The notes below the pieces were generated by a model. It saw nothing but the letters and a program-made list of their open reading frames with translations. It did no database searches and was not told where the DNA came from. Made by a program: the position numbers and the translations under genes. From the NCBI GenBank assembly GCA_963702175.1, contig OY969721.1, positions 2,046,001 to 2,110,000 on the forward strand: a DNA stretch of 64,000 nucleotides. The letters run 5' to 3'. The DNA is from VRUE01 sp963702175. Its GTDB lineage: Bacteria > Actinomycetota > Thermoleophilia > Solirubrobacterales > 70-9. Shown in pieces: positions 34,723-42,463 of this stretch (positions are counted from its first letter, which is position 1; each line of letters opens with the position of its first letter).

Positions 34723-35118
34723 TCAAACGGCATTCCGGTCCCGTCCGGCAGCACAGGCGGGCGTGCCTCCCGGCAACCGGTGCCGGTTGCGGGCGACCAG
34801 GCGGTAGGCCGCCGCCGCCAGCGGCGAGACCACCGGCAGCAGCATCGCCCGGCTGGCGATCCGCCAGGGCCGCCTGGCTGTGGCCAGCGCCGCGGCGATC
34901 GCTTCGTGTCCGGTGCGGACCGTGCCGTCGGCCTCGGCCCAGCGCACGGCCTCGGCCGCCTGGGCGGCGGTGATCCCGAGCTTGCCCAGGTCGGCGAGCT
35001 GCCAGGCGACGATCTCCGCTTGCGGGCCGATTCGCTCGAGCAGGCGCGCGCAGCTGGTGCAGAAGGCGCAGTCGCCGTCGAAGACGAGCACCGGGCGCCT
35101 CTCCGCGTGGCCGGCCAC
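34723..35118 (-). CDS. DCC-family thiol-disulfide oxidoreductase-like protein (DUF393)
   Basis: GTG at 35118 gives 131 residues. VLVFDGDCAFCTSCARLLER contains the DxxCxxC motif of the DCC family, and VSPLAAAAYRLVARNRHRLP is the conserved C-terminal helix. The family has a thioredoxin-like fold; its substrates are unknown. The start is one base after the stop of the TetR gene, so the two are co-transcribed. The frame is open far upstream on top of the TetR gene, which is a shadow. Confidence 0.8.
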   Translation of the reverse strand: MAGHAERRPVLVFDGDCAFCTSCARLLERIGPQAEIVAWQLADLGKLGITAAQAAEAVRWAEADGTVRTGHEAIAAALATARRPWRIASRAMLLPVVSPLAAAAYRLVARNRHRLPGGTPACAAGRDRNAV

Positions 35119-35119
35119 C

Positions 35120-35683
35120 TCAGCCCCAGGACTCGGCGAGCAGGCGGTCGATCGCCAGCTGCAGGACCTGGGACCGGCTCCTCCCAGGGTGCTCGGCGAC
35201 GATGAAGCTGCTGCCGATGAAGAGCGAGAAGGCGAGGATGCAGCGGGCCTCGACGTCGTCCTCGTCGACGCAGATGGGACCGAACAGCGAACGCAGGTAC
35301 TCCATGCGCCGGTTGTCGACCCGGTGCAGCCGCGCCGCCACCTCCTCGTCGCGCCGCGACCAGTCCCGCAGTGCCAGCTCCACCGGCAGGATGCCGCCCG
35401 AGGAGGCGATCGCCAGCTCGAAGAGGTGTTGCAGCTTGGCGCGCGACTCGCCCGGCTCGCTCTCGACCTCGGCGATGACGTCGCCGACCACGCTCTGCTC
35501 CCAGCTGTCGAGCATCTCCTCGAGCAGGGCCGCCCGGTCCTTGAAGTGCCAGTAGAAGCCGCCCTTGGAAACCCCCAGGCGCGTCGCCAGCGCCTCGACC
35601 CGGATGCCCTCCGGCCCACCGCTCGCCAGCGCCTCAAGCGCCGCTTCAATCCAGGCGCTGCGGGGAGTCTGAACCTTGGCCAC
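35120..35683 (-). CDS. TetR-family transcriptional repressor
   Basis: GTG at 35683 gives 187 residues; the frame is open to 35719 but that part covers an operator. The TetR helix-turn-helix is RVEALATRLGVSKGGFYWHF (about residues 30-50). The C-terminal ligand domain is helical with LFIGSSFIVAEHPG. Two ATACG-N4-CGTAT sites lie between it and the divergent DUF2867 gene, so it probably represses both directions. Confidence 0.88.
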   Translation of the reverse strand: MAKVQTPRSAWIEAALEALASGGPEGIRVEALATRLGVSKGGFYWHFKDRAALLEEMLDSWEQSVVGDVIAEVESEPGESRAKLQHLFELAIASSGGILPVELALRDWSRRDEEVAARLHRVDNRRMEYLRSLFGPICVDEDDVEARCILAFSLFIGSSFIVAEHPGRSRSQVLQLAIDRLLAESWG

Positions 35684-35693
35684 GGTTAGATCT

Positions 35694-35754
35694 ATACGGC
35701 ACCGTATTGACAGATGCAAGCCGCTCCCATACTGTCCATACGACAGCGTATGGA
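35694..35754. promoter_or_regulatory. Two TetR operator palindromes
   Basis: ATACGGCACCGTAT (35694-35707) and TCCATACGACAGCGTATGGA (35735-35754) both contain ATACG-N4-CGTAT. They lie in the divergent promoter region of the TetR gene and the DUF2867 gene, 44 bp centre to centre. Confidence 0.75.
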
Positions 35755-35766
35755 TCGGAGGTCGCG

Positions 35767-36390
35767 ATGAAGCTCCCTAATGTCGAGCACGAATGCCGCC
35801 CCTGGCGCATCCACGACCTCGTTCCCGACTTCACCCTGGAGGACGTCTGGGCCTTGCCGACGCCGGGCGGCCCTGAGGACTTCCAGGACCTGCTCGACAT
35901 GGCCGGCTCCTTCGACCCGTCAAGCGCGGAGTCCCGCCCGACCCGCTTTCTCTGGAACTTCCGCGACCGCCTCGGCCGCTGGCTCGACCTCGGCGAGATC
36001 TCGACCCCCGTCGACGGTCAGGGGCCCGGTGAGCTGCCGATTCCCGGCGACACCGAGACCTCCCTGCGCGATCGCCTCCCTCCCGACCTGCGCGGCACCG
36101 CGTCGGAGCAGACCTTCGGCTCGCTCCCCTTCGTCCCTCTCTACCGCACCGACCGCGAGGCCGCCGCCGAGATTTCGAACAAGACCGTCCACGGCGTCGC
36201 CCATCTGGCCTGGGTCGAGCGGGACGATGGCCGCTACGAGGGCCGCATGGCCGTCTACGTCAAGCCTCGCGGCGCCTTCGGCAGGGCCTACATGGCCCTG
36301 ATCAAGCCGTTCCGCTACTGGGTGGTGTACCCGGCGCTGATGCGGCAGATGGAGCGCACCTGGGATGAGCGCGCTCGGCGCGCCAGTTAA
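35767..36390 (+). CDS. DUF2867-family protein
   Basis: ATG at 35767 has CGGAGG seven bases upstream and gives 207 residues. Features are DLVPDFTLEDVWALPTPGGP, FLWNFRDRLGRWLDLGE, EISNKTVHGVAHLAWV and a C-terminal RAYMALIKPFRYWVVYPALM. These match DUF2867, a family of unknown function that is often fused or linked to NAD-dependent epimerase-like proteins. The gene is the likely target of the divergent TetR repressor. Confidence 0.8.
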   Translation: MKLPNVEHECRPWRIHDLVPDFTLEDVWALPTPGGPEDFQDLLDMAGSFDPSSAESRPTRFLWNFRDRLGRWLDLGEISTPVDGQGPGELPIPGDTETSLRDRLPPDLRGTASEQTFGSLPFVPLYRTDREAAAEISNKTVHGVAHLAWVERDDGRYEGRMAVYVKPRGAFGRAYMALIKPFRYWVVYPALMRQMERTWDERARRAS

Positions 36391-36398
36391 GTCGGAGC

Positions 36399-37001
36399 TC
36401 AGGCTGTGAGCGGGACGATCCCGGGCTGAGCCCCGACTCGTTTGAGCCAGGTGCGCACGGCCGGGAAGGGCTCGAGGTCGATGCCGGCCTCGGGGGCGAC
36501 TTGGGTGTAGGCGTAGAGGGCGATGTCCGCGATCGTGAAGCGCTCGCCGACGAAGTACTCGTGGTCGCTGAGATGGCGCTCCATCGCGTCGAGTGCCGCG
36601 TGGCCGGCCGCGCGCTTGGCCTCGATCTCCGCGGCAGGCGGGGGGTCGTTGGAGATCGCGACCCAGAAGCGGAGGACCGCGATCGCCGGCTCGTGCTTGT
36701 ACTGCTCGAAGAACATCCACTGCAGCACCTGGGCGCGCTCGTAGGGATCGTCGGGCAGGTAGCGGGTGCCGTCGGCGAAGTACCAGAGGATCGCGTTCGA
36801 CTCGGCGAGCGGCCGACCATCCTCGAGCACCACGGTGGGCACGTTGAGCGACGGGCTGAGCCCGCTGAGCACCTCAGCTCGATCCGAGCGCTCGACAACC
36901 GAGAGCTCCCGGCGCTCGAACTCGATGCCGAGCAGGCCGAGGATCAACCGAACCTTGTGGCAGTTGCCGGAGACCGGGTTGTCGTAGAGCAGAACTGTCA
37001 T
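36399..37001 (-). CDS. Glutathione S-transferase family protein
   Basis: The 200-residue protein has the thioredoxin-like N-domain (LLYDNPVSGNCHKVRLIL; NVPTVVLEDGRPLAESNAIL, the cis-Pro and ESNAI glutathione-binding signature). The helical C-domain carries FTIADIALYAYTQ. The start at 37001 is fixed by homology. It is convergent with the DUF2867 gene and divergent from the DGPF gene. Actinobacteria mostly lack glutathione, so its thiol partner is unclear. Confidence 0.9.
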   Translation of the reverse strand: MTVLLYDNPVSGNCHKVRLILGLLGIEFERRELSVVERSDRAEVLSGLSPSLNVPTVVLEDGRPLAESNAILWYFADGTRYLPDDPYERAQVLQWMFFEQYKHEPAIAVLRFWVAISNDPPPAAEIEAKRAAGHAALDAMERHLSDHEYFVGERFTIADIALYAYTQVAPEAGIDLEPFPAVRTWLKRVGAQPGIVPLTA

Positions 37002-37112
37002 GAGTGGCTCGGAAGATACGTGTCGATTCCGATAGTCCTCACTCGTCGTAGTGGGTAGAGGCGGGAATATCGGAGACGATTTCCCGCGAAGACGACCCGA
37101 AAGGACCCCACG

Positions 37113-37541
37113 ATGAGAGTGATGGCGATTGTCAAGGCAAGCGAGGACTCCGAGGCCGGCAAGATGCCGGGCGAGGAGATGCTCACCGAGATGGGCAAGT
37201 TCAATGAAGAGCTGGTTAAAGCCGGCGTGATGCTGGCCGGCGAGGGATTGCTGCCGAGCTCGAAGGGCGCCCGGGTGCGCTTCGGCGGCGAGAGCGAGCG
37301 GACTGTGGTCGACGGTCCCTTCGCCGAGACCAAGGAGCTGGTCGCGGGCTACTGGCTGCTGCAGGTGGACTCCTTCGAGGAGGCGGTGGAGTGGATCAAG
37401 CGCTGCCCCAACCCGCACGACGAAGAGGGCGAGATCGAGATCCGCCAGGTCGCCGAGGCCGAGGACTTCGGCGAGGAGTTCACGCCGGAGCTGCGCGAGC
37501 AGGAGGAGCGCCTGCGGGCCGAAGCGGAGCAGAACCAGTAA
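37113..37541 (+). CDS. DGPF-domain (YCII-related) protein linked to ECF42 sigma factor
   Basis: The 142-residue protein carries the name-giving VVDGPFAETKELVAGYWLLQ and an N-terminal RVMAIVKASEDSEAG strand. DGPF proteins are the conserved genomic partners of ECF42 sigma factors and have a ferredoxin-like YCII fold. The last 40 residues are a charged helix. The sigma gene follows 29 bp later. Confidence 0.9.
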   Translation: MRVMAIVKASEDSEAGKMPGEEMLTEMGKFNEELVKAGVMLAGEGLLPSSKGARVRFGGESERTVVDGPFAETKELVAGYWLLQVDSFEEAVEWIKRCPNPHDEEGEIEIRQVAEAEDFGEEFTPELREQEERLRAEAEQNQ

Positions 37542-37570
37542 CGGCCCGGAGCGCGGCGGGCGAGCTGAGC

Positions 37571-38830
37571 ATGGAGCAAGACGAAGCCCGCCGCGCGATC
37601 GACGCCGTCTGGCGGATCGAGTCGGCGCGGCTGATCGCCGGGCTAGCCCGCATCGCCGGCGACGTTGGCGTGGCCGAGGACCTGGCCCAGGACGCGCTGC
37701 TCGCTGCGCTCGAGCAGTGGCCCGCTTCGGGCGTTCCCGACAACCCCGGCGCCTGGCTGATGACGACGGCGAAGAACCGGGGGATCGACCGCCTGCGGCA
37801 CGGCGAGATGGCGGCCCGCAAGGAGGAGGAGCTGGGGCACGAAGTCGAGCTGCGGGCGCGCCTTTCCGAGCCCGATCTCGCCGCCGAGGCCGATGACGAG
37901 ATCGAAGACGATCTGCTCAGCCTGATCTTCACCGCCTGCCACCCGGTGCTCTCCACCGAGACGCGGGTGGCGCTGACGTTGCGCCTGGTCGGCTCACTGA
38001 GCACGGCGGAGATCGCCCGCGCCTTCCTCTCCAAGGAGTCGACGGTGGCGCAGCGGATCGTCCGCGCCAAGCGGACCCTGGCCGAGGCGCGGGTGCCGAT
38101 CGAGGTGCCGGGCGCCGCTGAGCGCGAGCAGCGCCTCGCCTCGGTACTGGAGGTGATCTACGCGATCTTCAACGAGGGCTACGCAGCGAGCGGCGGCGAG
38201 GACTGGATCCGTGCTGACCTCTGCGAGGAGGCGATGCGGCTAGGGCGGATTCTCGTCGGCCTGGCGCCGCGCGAGCCGGAGGCGCTGGGCCTCCTCGCGC
38301 TGATGGAGCTGCAGGCGGCACGCTTTCCGGCTCGTACTGGCCCCGCTGGGGAGGTGATCCCGCTGTTCGAGCAGGACCGCTCGCGCTGGGACTTCGTCTT
38401 GATCGGCCGCGGCCTGACGGGCCTGGAGCGGGCGGAAGCGCTGGGGCGGCCGCTCGGCCCCTACGCGCTGCAGGCGGGGATTGCCGCCTGCCACGCCCGC
38501 GCCCGAACGCCTGAGCAGACCGAGTGGGAGCGGATCGTCGCCCTCTACGACGGCCTCGCCGCGATCACCGGCTCGCCGGTGGTGCGGCTGAACCGGGCCG
38601 TCGCCGTGGGGATGGCGTTCGGCCCGGCGGCGGGGCTGGAGCTGCTCGACGGGCTCGCGGGGGAGCCGGCGCTCGCCGGTTACCACCTGCTGCCGGCTGC
38701 CCGCGGCGAGCTGCTCGAGCGGCTTGGTCGGGAGGAAGAGGCGGCGGCGGAGTTCGCCCGAGCAGCGGCGATGAGCGGTAACGCACGCGAGAGCGAGCTG
38801 TTGCAGGCGCGGGCCGAGGGGCGGCGCTAG
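37571..38830 (+). CDS. ECF42-type RNA polymerase sigma factor with C-terminal TPR-like extension
   Basis: ATG at 37571 gives 419 residues. Sigma region 2 is at about 10-75 (AEDLAQDALLAALEQWP, NPGAWLMTTAKNRGIDRLR) and region 4 at about 120-180 (LRLVGSLSTAEIARAFL). The remaining 230 residues are helical repeats (YAIFNEGYAASGGEDWIRAD, ALGLLALMELQAARFPA). ECF42 members combine exactly this extension with neighbouring DGPF genes and have no classical anti-sigma factor. The extension is thought to control activity. Confidence 0.92.
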   Translation: MEQDEARRAIDAVWRIESARLIAGLARIAGDVGVAEDLAQDALLAALEQWPASGVPDNPGAWLMTTAKNRGIDRLRHGEMAARKEEELGHEVELRARLSEPDLAAEADDEIEDDLLSLIFTACHPVLSTETRVALTLRLVGSLSTAEIARAFLSKESTVAQRIVRAKRTLAEARVPIEVPGAAEREQRLASVLEVIYAIFNEGYAASGGEDWIRADLCEEAMRLGRILVGLAPREPEALGLLALMELQAARFPARTGPAGEVIPLFEQDRSRWDFVLIGRGLTGLERAEALGRPLGPYALQAGIAACHARARTPEQTEWERIVALYDGLAAITGSPVVRLNRAVAVGMAFGPAAGLELLDGLAGEPALAGYHLLPAARGELLERLGREEEAAAEFARAAAMSGNARESELLQARAEGRR

Positions 38831-38879
38831 CCGCCGCGCCCTGCCCGGACGCTGGCGAGAAGCCAATACGCTCCCCGGG

Positions 38880-39587
38880 ATGGCCGACTACTCCGATCTG
38901 CGCGCGCTCTTCGTCAACTGCACGCTGAAGCGCAGTCCCGAGGTGTCGAACACGCAGGGCTTGATCGATCTCTCGATGGAGATCATGCGTCGCAAGGGGG
39001 TAGAGGTCGAGTGCATTCGGGCGATCGACCACCAGATCGCCACCGGCGTCTGGCCGGACATGACCGAGCACGGCTGGAACGTCGACGAGTGGCCCGCGAT
39101 CTTCGAGAAGGTGATGGCGGCCGACATCCTCGTGCTCGGGATGTCGATCTGGCTGGGGGAGAAGTCCTCGGTCGCGACGCAGGTCGTCGAGCGCCTCTAC
39201 GGCAACTCACACCTGCTGAACGATCGCGGCCAGTACGCCTACTACGGGAAGGTCGGCGGCTGCCTGGTGACCGGCAACGAGGACGGCGTCAAGCACTGCG
39301 CGATGAACGTGCTCTACTCGCTCCAGCACCTCGGCTACACGATTCCTCCCCAGGCCGACGCCGGCTGGATCGGTGAGGCCGGTCCTGGGCCGTCCTACCT
39401 CGATCAGGGCTCGGGCGGCCCGGAGAACGACTTCACCAACCGCAACACGACCTTCGCCGCCTGGAACATGCTCCACCTGGCGCGGATGCTCAAGGATGCT
39501 GGCGGCATCCCCGCGCACGGCAACCAGCGGACCGAGTGGGATGCCGGCTGCCGCTTCGACTTCCCGAACCCGGAGCACCGGGCTTAG
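38880..39587 (+). CDS. Flavodoxin-family / NADPH-dependent FMN reductase-like protein
   Basis: The 235-residue protein has LRALFVNCTLKRSPEVSNTQ (a phosphate-binding loop after strand 1), ADILVLGMSIWLGEKSSVAT and YYGKVGGCLVTGNEDG. This is typical of the NAD(P)H-dependent oxidoreductase branch of flavodoxin-like FMN proteins. Function within the family is broad. It is 49 bp downstream of the sigma factor on the same strand. Confidence 0.85.
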   Translation: MADYSDLRALFVNCTLKRSPEVSNTQGLIDLSMEIMRRKGVEVECIRAIDHQIATGVWPDMTEHGWNVDEWPAIFEKVMAADILVLGMSIWLGEKSSVATQVVERLYGNSHLLNDRGQYAYYGKVGGCLVTGNEDGVKHCAMNVLYSLQHLGYTIPPQADAGWIGEAGPGPSYLDQGSGGPENDFTNRNTTFAAWNMLHLARMLKDAGGIPAHGNQRTEWDAGCRFDFPNPEHRA

Positions 39588-39633
39588 CCGGCGGTGGCGC
39601 CCTAGATTGGGATTCGCCTCGATAATCGCTCGC

Positions 39634-40287
39634 ATGGCGGGAGAGGAGTGGATGAACGCCGAGCGCGTCGATCGCTATCTGGCCAGGGCGGATGAGTTTC
39701 CGCGCCGCCTCGAGGGGGAGAGCGTGCTGCTCGAGCACGTGCCCCGGCATGTCCGGCGCGTGCTCGACCTCGGCACAGGCGACGGGCGGCTGCTCGCCTT
39801 GCTCCAGATGGATCGGCCCGAGATGATCGGAGTCGGCCTCGATTTCTCCGAAGTAATGCTCGAGGCAGCGCGCGAGCGCTTCGCCGGGGACGAGCGCATC
39901 GAGCTCGTCGAGCACGACCTGGCCGAGTCGCTCCCCGAGCTTGGCCGCTTCGACGCGATCGTCTCCTCGATGGCCATCCACCACCTCCCGCACGAGCGCA
40001 AGCGCTCCCTCTGCGGCGAGATCTTCGACCTGCTCGAGCCCGGCGGAATCTTCGCCAACTTCGAGCACGTCGCCTCGCCGACCGAGCGTCTCCACCTCGC
40101 CTTCTTCGCGGCGATCGACGAGCCGATCGAGAACGAGGACCCCTCCGACCGCTGCCTCGACGTCGAGACGCAGCTCGTCTGGCTGCGCGAGCTCGGCTTC
40201 GACGACGTCGACTGCTACTGGAAGTGGCTCGAGATGGCGCTGCTGATCGGGGTCAAGCCGGCCGGGCCGGAACGCCGAGCACCGTAA
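39634..40287 (+). CDS. Class I SAM-dependent methyltransferase
   Basis: ATG at 39634 gives 217 residues. Motif I is VLDLGTGDGRLLALL, followed by GLDFSEVMLEAARERF and FDAIVSSMAIHHLPHERKRS. The final part (CLDVETQLVWLRELGFDDVD CYWKW region) is as in small-molecule methyltransferases of this type. The substrate is not evident. It overlaps the end of the convergent acetyltransferase gene by 35 bp. Confidence 0.88.
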   Translation: MAGEEWMNAERVDRYLARADEFPRRLEGESVLLEHVPRHVRRVLDLGTGDGRLLALLQMDRPEMIGVGLDFSEVMLEAARERFAGDERIELVEHDLAESLPELGRFDAIVSSMAIHHLPHERKRSLCGEIFDLLEPGGIFANFEHVASPTERLHLAFFAAIDEPIENEDPSDRCLDVETQLVWLRELGFDDVDCYWKWLEMALLIGVKPAGPERRAP

Positions 40288-40969
40288 CGCCGGGCTCGAC
40301 GTCCCGGGTGACGACGGAGCCCGCGCCAACGATTGCGCCACGGCCGATCGTTACTCCCGGCAGCAGGGTCGCGTTGCCGCCGATCCTCGCTTCGTCTTCG
40401 ATCGTCGCACCCGCCATCTGCTCCTCCACCCAGCCCTCTGCGCCAAGCGTGTTGTCGTTGGTTGTGATCACACCCTGGGCGATGAACACGCCCTTGCCAA
40501 TCCTGGTCTTCGCTGCCAGTGAGGTAGCGAACATGATCACAGTGCCGTCGCCGATCTGGATGTCGCGATCAACGACCGCCATGCGGCCGATCACGCAGCC
40601 GTTGCCGACTCGGGCGGTCTCGCGCAGCGCCGCGCTGTCGCCAATCAGGGTGTCGCTGCCGATCTCGACGTCGTAGTAGAGGATCGCGTGGGCCCCGATC
40701 GAGCAACCGGGACCGATACGCAGCTCTTCGCGGTAGGTCGGCTCGCGGGCGATCGCCCCGACCGCCCGCGGGCGCCGGCCAAGGTAAGCACCCGGCAACA
40801 CCTCCGTGCCCGCGCCGATCTCGACGTTCGCCTCGACGATCACGTGCGAGTGGATCGTCACCCCGTCGCCCAGGACAGCGCCGGGCCTGACGATCGAGAA
40901 CTCCCCAACCGCCACTCCTTCCCCGATCGCGTCGGTCTCGACTACGGCGCTTTGGTGGATCGTGGGCAT
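40253..40969 (-). CDS. Hexapeptide-repeat acyltransferase (FdtC-like)
   Basis: The 238-residue protein consists of isoleucine-patch hexapeptide repeats (GEFSIVRPGAVLGDGV, IGPGCSIGAHAILYYDVEIG, IGGNATLLPGVTIGRGAIVG) that form a left-handed beta helix. It ends VLGVPARPA. Placement next to a FdtA-like ketoisomerase and a DegT aminotransferase suggests N-acetylation of a dTDP-3-amino-3,6-dideoxyhexose. An inserted loop RRPRAVGAIAREPTYREELR is unusual for the smallest family members. Confidence 0.85.
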   Translation of the reverse strand: MPTIHQSAVVETDAIGEGVAVGEFSIVRPGAVLGDGVTIHSHVIVEANVEIGAGTEVLPGAYLGRRPRAVGAIAREPTYREELRIGPGCSIGAHAILYYDVEIGSDTLIGDSAALRETARVGNGCVIGRMAVVDRDIQIGDGTVIMFATSLAAKTRIGKGVFIAQGVITTNDNTLGAEGWVEEQMAGATIEDEARIGGNATLLPGVTIGRGAIVGAGSVVTRDVEPGVTVLGVPARPA

Positions 40970-41050
40970 CGAGGCTCTCGGTTCCGTCCTCCGGAGGGCG
41001 GCTGATCGTAGCGAGCTTGTAAGCCCGTCCCGCTAGGGTCGACCGCGCCT

Positions 41051-41473
41051 GTGGGAATCGAGGAATGCAAGCCCGTTGAGCTGCCCGTGGTCGAGGACCC
41101 ACAGGGGAACCTCGCCTTTGCCGAGGCCGAGAGGCACGTTCCGTTCCAGATTGCCCGTGCCTTTTTCGTCTACGACGTTCCCGGCGAGGCGATCCGGGGC
41201 GGCCACTCCCACCTGACGTTGGAGCAGGCGGTGTTCTGCGTGAGCGGCCGTCTCGACGCCGTGGTCGACGACGGATCACAACGCCGGACGTTCGCGCTGG
41301 ATGATCCTCGGGCTGGGCTCTACCTGCCGCCGATGGTCTGGCACGACCTCGTCGGCTTCTCTCCGGGAACGGCCTATCTCGTCCTCGCCTCGGCCCCCTA
41401 TGACGAGAGCGACTACATCCGCGATCGCGCCGAATTCCGGGCCGCGGTTCGCGCTGCCGATAACGACGATTAG
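41051..41473 (+). CDS. dTDP-4-keto-6-deoxyhexose 3,4-ketoisomerase-like (FdtA/WxcM family)
   Basis: The 140-residue cupin starts with GTG and has EDPQGNLAFAEAERHVPFQI, FFVYDVPGEAIRGGHSH and EQAVFCVSGRLDAVVDDG. FdtA proteins carry RGxHAHxxxxQ; the second histidine is kept here (GGHSH). The family interconverts keto-sugar nucleotides on the way to amino-deoxysugars. The gene ends four bases inside the convergent glycosyltransferase. Confidence 0.85.
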   Translation: MGIEECKPVELPVVEDPQGNLAFAEAERHVPFQIARAFFVYDVPGEAIRGGHSHLTLEQAVFCVSGRLDAVVDDGSQRRTFALDDPRAGLYLPPMVWHDLVGFSPGTAYLVLASAPYDESDYIRDRAEFRAAVRAADNDD

Positions 41474-42450
41474 TCCGCGGTCGGGACCGCGCCCTCTTCC
41501 CACTCGCGGGCCGAGCGACGCCGGGTCTCGTTCTTGTCGACCACGACCTTGTCGATCATCCCGAAGCGAACACCCGCCCGCACCATTCGCCTGCACTTCG
41601 ACCAGTCGCTCGGTTCCTCATAGATCGCATCCGAGAGCTCGCCTTCGAAGAAGCGAAGGCCGGCGTGGTAGATGGCCGCTTGCAGACCCCACTGCCCGAG
41701 CTCGGGCGGGAACCGGCCGAGGGTTATCGGATCCCCCTCTGCGAAGTTGACCAGCTGCAGCCCGTAGCAGTGCTCGTAGCGGTGCGACTGGGCTGCGGCC
41801 AAGAGGTCCTCTGTGTGGTTGGGCCGGACCGCGTCATCGTCTCCGAGGATCGCTATCCAGCGGCCGCGGACCAGGCCTAGCGCGTCGTTGACGGGCGGGA
41901 CCCCGATCGCGTACCAGCGCCTCGACTGCTCCTCCGGATAGGGCCCCCTGATCGTGCGGTTGATGTAAGTGACGCGGGGATCGCCGATCTCCGCAATCGC
42001 CTCCTCGGTCTCGGCAGGGGCGCAGTCGCCGGAGACGATCACCTGCAGGTTCGAGTAGCTCTGGTTCAGGATCGAGGGGAGGGCGACGTCACGCAGCGTC
42101 TCGTATGAGTTGTAGGTGGGGACGATGAAGCTGACCAGCGGCTCGGCTTCGGCGAAGGCCAGCTCGTACTCCTCGCTGGTGCGGAGCTCTCGCAGCCGCC
42201 TCCTGTTCTCCGGCTCCTCGTCGTAGGCGTGGCGGGCGATCTCGGCCGCCCGTCGGGTATCGATCTCGACCGAGTCGACCCGGGCGCGCAGCTGCCCGAG
42301 CTCGACGCGAAGGCTGTTGAGGTCCCCGTGCAGGCCGGCGATCGCAGCCTGCAGGTCGGCGAGTCCTTCGTGCACATCGGTGTGCAGCTTCGACCTGAGC
42401 AGCCGGACGGTACGCCGCGCGCGACCCCGAGATGAGTCCTGCTCGGACAT
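41470..42450 (-). CDS. Family 2 glycosyltransferase with N-terminal coiled coil
   Basis: ATG at 42450 gives 326 residues. The first 90 residues form a coiled coil (LADLQAAIAGLHGDLNSLRV) that may mediate oligomerisation. The GT-A domain begins PLVSFIVPTYNSYETLRDV and has the metal-binding ILGDDDAVRPNH. It probably transfers a sugar made by the neighbouring Fdt-like enzymes to a surface glycan. It lies 14 bp behind the aminotransferase. Confidence 0.88.
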   Translation of the reverse strand: MSEQDSSRGRARRTVRLLRSKLHTDVHEGLADLQAAIAGLHGDLNSLRVELGQLRARVDSVEIDTRRAAEIARHAYDEEPENRRRLRELRTSEEYELAFAEAEPLVSFIVPTYNSYETLRDVALPSILNQSYSNLQVIVSGDCAPAETEEAIAEIGDPRVTYINRTIRGPYPEEQSRRWYAIGVPPVNDALGLVRGRWIAILGDDDAVRPNHTEDLLAAAQSHRYEHCYGLQLVNFAEGDPITLGRFPPELGQWGLQAAIYHAGLRFFEGELSDAIYEEPSDWSKCRRMVRAGVRFGMIDKVVVDKNETRRRSAREWEEGAVPTAD

Positions 42451-42463
42451 CGTCGCGGGGATC

